64,000 nucleotides of DNA from the NCBI RefSeq assembly GCF_004785685.1, contig NZ_SRPF01000001.1, forward strand, positions 310,001 to 374,000, given 5' to 3'. The notes beneath the pieces are model-generated. The model saw only the letters and a list, made by a program, of their open reading frames with translations, was not told the DNA's origin and did not search any database. Source of the DNA: Marinobacter confluentis (GTDB lineage: Bacteria; Pseudomonadota; Gammaproteobacteria; Pseudomonadales; Oleiphilaceae). Shown here one piece after another: positions 58,774-64,000 of this stretch. The translations under genes were made by a program, and so were the position numbers. Every line of letters starts with the position of its first letter. Position 1 is the stretch's first letter.

Positions 58774-60120
58774 TTACCAGCCTTCCAGTGTCGGGCACTG
58801 AGTGGCCCGATAGCTCTTGTCCCGATAACAGACACCGGGTTCCGTGGTTCGGGCGGTGAAAATTTCACCGGCTGCTGTTGTCAGGCGAACCTTTCCATAG
58901 GGTTCGCCGTAGCGGAAGGTTGCCTGGATCGAGCTGCCGTTGGGATTACTGAGCAGACCCTTGCCGTGGAACGAACCTTCGATGTACTGACCTTCGTACT
59001 GCTTGCCATCAGCGAATACTTCCTTACCGGCACCATGGAACTCCCCGTTGGAAAATTCGCCCTCGTAAAGCCGGCCGTCAGGGTAGGTGAGGGTGCCCTC
59101 GCCGTGGAATTCATTATTGCGGAACCCGCCGACATAAAGCATGCCATCGGACGTCGTCAGGGAGCCGTGGCCATTAAGCTGTCCTTCGGCCCACTGGCCG
59201 GTCAGAATGTCGCCGTTTGACAGGGTCAGTGTGCCCTGGCCACTGAACTGGTCATCGCGGAACTGGCCGGTGTAGCGGGTGTCGTCCGCGCTTCGCCAGT
59301 TGCCTTCGCCATGGCGTTTCCCGCTAAGCCAGTCGCCTTCGTAGCGGCTGCCGTCGGGGTACCAGGCAGTGCCTTCGCCGTGGAACCTGCCGTCAACAAA
59401 GTGCCCTTCATAGCGAAGACCCTGGCTGTTCTCGAGGGTGCCGTCACCGGTTTTGACACCGCCGACCCAGATGCCATCACGAAACTCCACCTTGGTTATG
59501 GCCTCCAGACGGCCCACCAGAGTGGTTTCGTCACCGGCATCGAGAGTGACGTTGCGCTGCCAGGGTCGGTAGCCGCTCTTGCGAATCACCACATTGTAGG
59601 TGCCGGGGCTGAGTTCAAGGTCCAGACGGGTAGCGCCGTAGTTTCTGCCGTTCACCGAAACCTGATCGCCTACCACATTGGAGCGCAGCACCAGCTTGCC
59701 GGTGGTGGGTGCCGGTGTTGCGGGTACTTCTTCAACGGCAACCTGTGGCTCTGGCTCTGGTTCTGGCTCTGGCTCAGGTTCAGTCGCCAGTTCCTGTTTG
59801 GGCTCGGGTTCTGGTTTTCCGGGGGTTGCATCGGTAAGGGTCGGTGTCATGGCCGCCACGGGTTCGGCTTTTGCGACCCGCGTCGGTTGTTCAGGTATTT
59901 CGTCGATAACAAATGGCTCTGCGGTGATTTCCGGCTTGTCGTCAACAAATACGCTTTCGTCCTGCGGGTTTGCCGCAGCAACGGTTTTATCGAGTTCAGG
60001 CGTCTGCCGGTTATGACCGGCGGTGCCGGTGATATCCTCATGTACCGACGCAAAGCCTGCCGTAACCAGCAGCATCAGTGCGAGGACATTGATAAACAGA
60101 AGCGGTCTGAAATCGACCAT
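58774..60120 (-). CDS. PEGA domain plus MORN-repeat envelope protein
   Basis: 448-residue protein. An N-terminal signal-anchor (PLLFINVLALMLLVTAGFAS) precedes an acidic proline linker including a (Glu-Pro)n stretch. A PEGA domain follows (VSVNGRNYGATRLDLELSPGTYNVVIRKSGYRPWQRNVTL), and then seven or eight MORN repeats of about 23 residues (such as YEGHFVDGRFHGEGTAWYPDG and YEGEFSNGEFHGAG). The ATG at 60120 is favoured, with GAGAGG six bases upstream; a TTG at 60126 is possible. MORN proteins bind lipid or other proteins; PEGA domains often occur in surface lipoproteins. The function is unknown. Confidence 0.88.
   Translation of the reverse strand: MVDFRPLLFINVLALMLLVTAGFASVHEDITGTAGHNRQTPELDKTVAAANPQDESVFVDDKPEITAEPFVIDEIPEQPTRVAKAEPVAAMTPTLTDATPGKPEPEPKQELATEPEPEPEPEPEPQVAVEEVPATPAPTTGKLVLRSNVVGDQVSVNGRNYGATRLDLELSPGTYNVVIRKSGYRPWQRNVTLDAGDETTLVGRLEAITKVEFRDGIWVGGVKTGDGTLENSQGLRYEGHFVDGRFHGEGTAWYPDGSRYEGDWLSGKRHGEGNWRSADDTRYTGQFRDDQFSGQGTLTLSNGDILTGQWAEGQLNGHGSLTTSDGMLYVGGFRNNEFHGEGTLTYPDGRLYEGEFSNGEFHGAGKEVFADGKQYEGQYIEGSFHGKGLLSNPNGSSIQATFRYGEPYGKVRLTTAAGEIFTARTTEPGVCYRDKSYRATQCPTLEGW
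59746..59781. repeat. Hexanucleotide microsatellite within the MORN gene
   Basis: Six copies of a TGG(C/T)TC-like unit (59746-59781) encode alternating Glu and Pro in the linker of the PEGA/MORN protein. Such repeats can vary in copy number without shifting the frame. Confidence 0.85.
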
Positions 60121-60220
60121 AGGCAACCTCTCGGTACTCGTTTTTGTGCTGTTATCTTAACGAGTCAGGCTTGCCTTATGTAACATAAAGTCACTGAAGT
60201 TAACGAGAATGCAGGGCCTA

Positions 60221-60736
60221 TCACACTTTGTCCGGAAGCTGATCATGGTTGAGCTGCTCCCAGGATCGCATGTAAACGTCTGCCTCGTATTCATAGGGCG
60301 ATTTGAAGGGCGTTAACACGAAATCAAACACCAGGAAGAAGAATCCGATGGAGGCCCAGGCAATGGTCAGGGTGCTCAGGGAGGTTGCCTGCTCTTCAGG
60401 ATTGGCCTGAACGAAGTTCTGCAGAATGGGGATCAGATCTGTTGCCATGACCACCGGATTGAAGCTGGAAAGCACAAACGGCAGCCAGAAGGCGATAAAT
60501 ACGGGGAAGAAACCGAAGGACCAGAGTATGCGCCGCAGCAGGTAGATGCCCACCGCCCGCCAGAACCGCTGGCGGACTTCGGGAACCCGGCGGACTTTCT
60601 CCAGATATCGGCGGCGCTCTGCCCAATAGGCGGCAACTTCGGGTGCCTGCATGGACGCGTGACGCCCCGGGGTAGAAGCCGGTTTCGCGGCCGTCGGAGC
60701 TGATCCGGATGTTTCATCTGACGTAGTAATCGACAT
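60221..60736 (-). CDS. Small membrane protein of unknown function
   Basis: 171-residue protein: a disordered Ser/Thr/Ala N-terminus (about 1-35), a basic amphipathic segment (YWAERRRYLEKVRRVPEVRQRFW), a membrane helix near residues 68-90 (ILWSFGFFPVFIAFWLPFVLSSF) and another near 127-147 (TIAWASIGFFFLVFDFVLTPF). The ATG at 60736 is preferred with AGGA just upstream; an in-frame GTG twelve bases earlier is possible. Not recognised. Confidence 0.72.
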   Translation of the reverse strand: MSITTSDETSGSAPTAAKPASTPGRHASMQAPEVAAYWAERRRYLEKVRRVPEVRQRFWRAVGIYLLRRILWSFGFFPVFIAFWLPFVLSSFNPVVMATDLIPILQNFVQANPEEQATSLSTLTIAWASIGFFFLVFDFVLTPFKSPYEYEADVYMRSWEQLNHDQLPDKV

Positions 60737-60835
60737 TGAATCCTGCACTACCCTGTTGCGTTGCGTTTGTGCATGATAATCGAAAGTACGTGTTACCCTA
60801 CAAATCCTTTTTCATGAAAGACAGGACAGTAATAC

Positions 60836-63787
60836 ATGGCTGCAGTTATGGGGACTATGGGCACTACGGAGAATACCGCGAACAAGGTCCATCCGGCCTT
60901 CGAGCAACTCCGAAGCCACCGCATTGACACGCTGAACATTACCGTTGAGGAATATCGTCATCGGAAAACCGGTGCTCGGCACCTGCACCTTGCGGCGGAC
61001 AACGACGAGAACGTGTTCTTCGTGGCGTTGCGCACCTTTCCCATGGATTCCACCGGTGTTGCTCACATTCTGGAGCACACGGCCCTGTGTGGAAGCGAGC
61101 GGTTCCCGGTGCGCGATCCCTTTTTCATGATGATCCGCCGTTCGCTCAACACCTTCATGAATGCCTTTACCAGCAGCGACTGGACCGCGTATCCCTTTGC
61201 CAGCATGAACCGCAAGGATTTTGACAACCTGCTTACGGTGTATCTGGATTCGGTGTTCTTTTCGTCTCTGGATCCGCTGGATTTCGCCCAGGAAGGCCAT
61301 CGCCTGGAATTCGACACCCCTGACGATCCGTCCACCGATCTGGTCTATCGTGGCGTGGTTTACAATGAGATGAAGGGCGCCATGAGCTCGCCCACGTCCC
61401 AGCTGTGGCAGAACCTGTCCAGCCACCTGTTCCCGACCACGACTTACCATTACAACAGCGGTGGCGAGCCCGACCATATTGTGGACCTGAGCTATCAGGA
61501 CCTGCTCAGCTTTTATCGTCATCACTATCATCCCAGCAATGCCACCTTTGCCACCTATGGCAATATTCCGGCCTACGAGCACCACGAGCGCTTTGAAGAG
61601 CTGGCACTGAAGCGTTTTGACCGCCTGGAGATCGACCTGCCGGTGCATGACGAAAAGCGGATGTTCTCGCCGGTGCGGGTAGAGCAGGGCTATGCCATCA
61701 GTGATCAGGAAGAGACCGCCAACAAGACCCATATTGTGATGGGCTGGCTGCTAGGGCACAGCTTCGACCTGCAGGAAAACCTGGAAGGGCAGTTGCTGGC
61801 CAGTGTGCTGCTGGAGAACAGCGCGTCACCGCTGATGCGTGCACTGGAAACCACGGATATAGGCCACGCGCCATCGCCCATGTGCGGCATTGAAGACTCC
61901 AACCGGGAAATGACGTTTGTCTGCGGTATCGAGGGCACAGAGCCCGAGCAGCAGGGCGCACTGGAAACCCTGATCGAGGAAACCCTGGCGCGGGTCGTCA
62001 GCGAAGGTGTCAGCCAGGAACGGCTGGAAGCGATTCTGCACCAGCTGGAGCTGCATCAGCGTGAGATTGCCGGAGATCAGTTCCCCTATGGCCTGCAACT
62101 GATCATGAGCGCTATTTCACCGATGATTCACGGTGGTGACCCGGTCGAACTGCTTGACCTGGAGCCGGTGCTGGAGACCATGCGCGAGAAAATCCGCGAC
62201 CCCGACTATGTGCCGGGCCTGATCCGCCGCAAGCTGCTGGAGAACCCGCATCGGGTGACCCTGACCCTGCGGCCGGACCAGAAACTGGACACCCGTCGCC
62301 AGCAAACCATTCGCGAAGCTCTGGCTCGTCGCAAGGCCGCGCTGACCGAACAGGAAGTTCAGGAAATTATCGAGCGGGCCCAGGCACTGGAAGAGCGCCA
62401 GACCCGCAAGGACGATGATTCCATTCTGCCCAAGGTAGACCTGACAGACGTACCGCTGCAGCTGCCGGAACCCGAAGGCCGTTATGACGGCGATGCCTCG
62501 ACCTGGCTCTATGCCCGGGGCACCAATGGGCTGGTGTATGAGCAGATCGTGGTGCCGGTGCCGAACCTGTCCCGCGACGAACTGGTGCTGCTGCCTTACT
62601 ACACCACGCTGATTTCCGAAGTGGGCTGCGGTGATCTGGACTACCTGCAGATGCAGGACCGGATTTCGGCCGAATCCGGCGGTGTCGGCGTTTCTTTCTC
62701 GGCCAAGGGCCAGATCGATAACGTGCACAACCTCAGTGGCTACATGATTTTCAATGGCAAGGCGTTGGCGCGTAATCGTGCCGCATTGACCCGGTTGCTT
62801 GGGGACCTGTTCAATAGCGCCCGCTTTGATGAGCATGATCGTATCCGTGAACTGGTGGCCCAGATTCGCGCCCGCCGAGAGCAGGCCATTACCGGAAGCG
62901 GCCACGGCCTGGCTATGGGCGCGGCATCCCAGGGCATCAGCCCGGGAGCCTGGCTGGCATTCCGGCTGGGCGGGCTGGAAGCCATTCGTGGGGCCAAGAC
63001 CCTGGACAAATCCCTGGATGATCCGGATGCGCTGGCTGCGTTCTGCGATCAGTTGGCCAGCCTGCACAGGCGCATTCAGCAGCAGCAACAGCAATTCCTG
63101 CTGATTGCCGAATACGAGCAGCTGGAGCCAATGCTGGACGAGGTCAAAACCTTCTGGAACGGCCGGTCGGCACAGAACAGTGAAGCCTGGGTGCTTTCCC
63201 AGGACACCTATCAGGTCCAGCAGGCATGGCTGACTTCGACCCAGGTGAACTTCTGCGCCAGAGCCTTCCCGACGGTGGCCATAGACCATCCCGACGCAGC
63301 GGCGTTGACGGTTCTGGGCGGTTTTCTGCGTAACGGCTATCTGCACCGCGCGATACGTGAGAAAGGCGGTGCCTACGGCGGCGGCGCCAGTCAGGACAGC
63401 GTCAACGGCAGCTTCCGGTTCTTCTCCTACCGGGATCCTCGCCTGAGCGAAACCCTGGATGACTTTGACCGGTCGCTGAAGTGGCTGGAAGAGGAATCCC
63501 ATAACGCCCAGGACCTGGAAGAATCCATTCTGGGTGTTATCGGCCAGTTGGACCGGCCCCGCTCGCCAGCGGGTGCAGCGCGGCATGCGTTCCACAACCA
63601 TCTGTTTGGCCGCACGCCTGAGCAGCGCTCACGTTTCCGTGAACGGGTACTGGCTGTGACCATTGATGACATGAAGCGGGTAGCTGGCACCTGGCTGACG
63701 CCGGACAGGGCGAGTACAGCCGTGATTACCAGCCACGAAAACCGTGAACGGGTCGAGAAGCTGGGCCTTGAGATTCAGGAAGTCTGA
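60836..63787 (+). CDS. Insulinase-family (M16C, PreP-like) zinc metalloprotease
   Basis: 983-residue metalloprotease. The inverted zinc motif HxxEH is HILEH at residues 77-81, with catalytic Glu E80; a distal metal ligand is likely in VVYNEMKGAMSS. Four M16 domains are expected, and the size, the LCGSERFPVRDPF segment and NTFMNAFTSSDWTAYPFAS resemble the M16C presequence-protease/Cym1 subfamily. There is no signal peptide, so it probably acts in the cytosol, cleaving peptides. It begins about 100 bases from the divergent small membrane protein gene. Confidence 0.95.
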   Translation: MAAVMGTMGTTENTANKVHPAFEQLRSHRIDTLNITVEEYRHRKTGARHLHLAADNDENVFFVALRTFPMDSTGVAHILEHTALCGSERFPVRDPFFMMIRRSLNTFMNAFTSSDWTAYPFASMNRKDFDNLLTVYLDSVFFSSLDPLDFAQEGHRLEFDTPDDPSTDLVYRGVVYNEMKGAMSSPTSQLWQNLSSHLFPTTTYHYNSGGEPDHIVDLSYQDLLSFYRHHYHPSNATFATYGNIPAYEHHERFEELALKRFDRLEIDLPVHDEKRMFSPVRVEQGYAISDQEETANKTHIVMGWLLGHSFDLQENLEGQLLASVLLENSASPLMRALETTDIGHAPSPMCGIEDSNREMTFVCGIEGTEPEQQGALETLIEETLARVVSEGVSQERLEAILHQLELHQREIAGDQFPYGLQLIMSAISPMIHGGDPVELLDLEPVLETMREKIRDPDYVPGLIRRKLLENPHRVTLTLRPDQKLDTRRQQTIREALARRKAALTEQEVQEIIERAQALEERQTRKDDDSILPKVDLTDVPLQLPEPEGRYDGDASTWLYARGTNGLVYEQIVVPVPNLSRDELVLLPYYTTLISEVGCGDLDYLQMQDRISAESGGVGVSFSAKGQIDNVHNLSGYMIFNGKALARNRAALTRLLGDLFNSARFDEHDRIRELVAQIRARREQAITGSGHGLAMGAASQGISPGAWLAFRLGGLEAIRGAKTLDKSLDDPDALAAFCDQLASLHRRIQQQQQQFLLIAEYEQLEPMLDEVKTFWNGRSAQNSEAWVLSQDTYQVQQAWLTSTQVNFCARAFPTVAIDHPDAAALTVLGGFLRNGYLHRAIREKGGAYGGGASQDSVNGSFRFFSYRDPRLSETLDDFDRSLKWLEEESHNAQDLEESILGVIGQLDRPRSPAGAARHAFHNHLFGRTPEQRSRFRERVLAVTIDDMKRVAGTWLTPDRASTAVITSHENRERVEKLGLEIQEV

Positions 63788-63806
63788 ACCGGGCCGACAG
63801 TGCCGA

Positions 63807-64000
63807 CTATCGGTTTCGTTTCAACCCGGCGCTCACCATGATCCGGGTTGAAATTTCCTCCACTGAGTAGGCGGTGGTGTTCAGATAAGGAATCCGTTCA
63901 CGACGGTACATCAGCTCTATTTCCTCGATCTCGTGCATGCACTGCTTGATTGACGAGTAGCGGGAGTTGGGTTTGCGCTCGTTGCGAATGGTCGCAAGCC
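63807..64000 (-). CDS. ppsR: Phosphoenolpyruvate synthase regulatory protein (PpsR), C-terminal part
   Basis: Only the last 63 codons lie in the window; the gene continues beyond 64000. The translated end reads LATIRNERKPNSRYSS... then RRERIPYLNTTAYSVEEIST, very close to the conserved C-terminus of bifunctional PEP synthase kinase/phosphorylase PpsR (DUF299). It phosphorylates and dephosphorylates PEP synthase in an ADP/Pi-dependent way. The stop is TAG at 63807-63809. Confidence 0.9.
   Translation of the reverse strand, partial: LATIRNERKPNSRYSSIKQCMHEIEEIELMYRRERIPYLNTTAYSVEEISTRIMVSAGLKRNR

Noticed and set aside
62117-63601. Minus-strand open frame of 494 codons opposite the M16 protease
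   Set aside because: Shadow of the protease gene; no start context and low-complexity residues.

Overview
The window reads as chromosomal core DNA of a high-GC marine gammaproteobacterium, most likely Marinobacter or a close relative. The grounds are the protein sequences (Pseudomonas-like PsrA, Mfd, CsiV and SthA together with a full sodium-pumping NADH:quinone reductase), the GC-rich third codon positions, and a gene order resembling that of Pseudomonas aeruginosa around psrA-mfd-gap-nqr-sth. The genus is inferred from recollection of these families and was not searched. No prophage, integron, CRISPR array or complete insertion sequence was found.

Layout. 1-5920 (+): cytochrome c maturation genes ccmC-D-E-F-G-H-I. 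5946-12894 (-): a tightly overlapping Bat/MoxR operon (moxR, DUF58, DUF4381, batA, batB/C fusion, batD). 13037-18947 (+): giant NAD-glutamate dehydrogenase, beta-carbonic anhydrase and an isolated 58-residue small protein. 19011-22456: two related rRNA guanine methyltransferases (RsmC- and RlmG-like) around a small helical protein, then riboflavin synthase. 22570-27649: a membrane protein of unknown role, the fatty-acid sensor PsrA with a visible autoregulatory operator, an L,D-transpeptidase, an MscS channel, methylthioinosine phosphorylase and CsiV. 27660-32884: mfd and a long-form GAPDH. 33216-41855 (+): nqrABCDEF-apbE-nqrM and sthA. 41856-46374 (-): glycerophosphodiesterase, DAHP synthase, TerB-like protein, transaldolase and DusA.

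46592-50995 (+): a membrane EAL phosphodiesterase, a short-chain dehydrogenase and an AEC transporter. 51017-51943 (-): znuA under a Zur-like box. 52117-53892 (+): gltX with tRNA-Ala and tRNA-Glu and a clear promoter and terminator. 53894-54039: a repeat block with a perfect 33-bp inverted repeat that supplies the stop codon of the neighbouring two-domain pterin-synthase-like gene. 54013-60736 (-): that gene, a second membrane EAL protein, a receiver protein with a C-terminal membrane anchor, a PEGA/MORN-repeat envelope protein and a small membrane protein. 60836-63787 (+): an M16C metalloprotease. The window ends inside a PEP synthase regulatory gene on the minus strand.

How it fits together. 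Much of the window serves respiration and its cofactors: c-type cytochrome assembly, Na+-NQR with its flavinylation (ApbE) and iron-sulfur (NqrM) maturation factors, transhydrogenase and riboflavin synthase. Central metabolism is represented by glutamate dehydrogenase, GAPDH, transaldolase, DAHP synthase and carbonic anhydrase. The less ordinary parts are the c-di-GMP/receiver/MORN cluster at 54.9-60.7 kb, the repeat-extended gene at 54.0 kb, the small protein at 18.8 kb with palindrome-rich upstream DNA, and the Q-rich tail of the BatB/C fusion. I see no clear new multi-gene system. The 54.9-60.7 kb cluster is the best candidate for unexplored biology.
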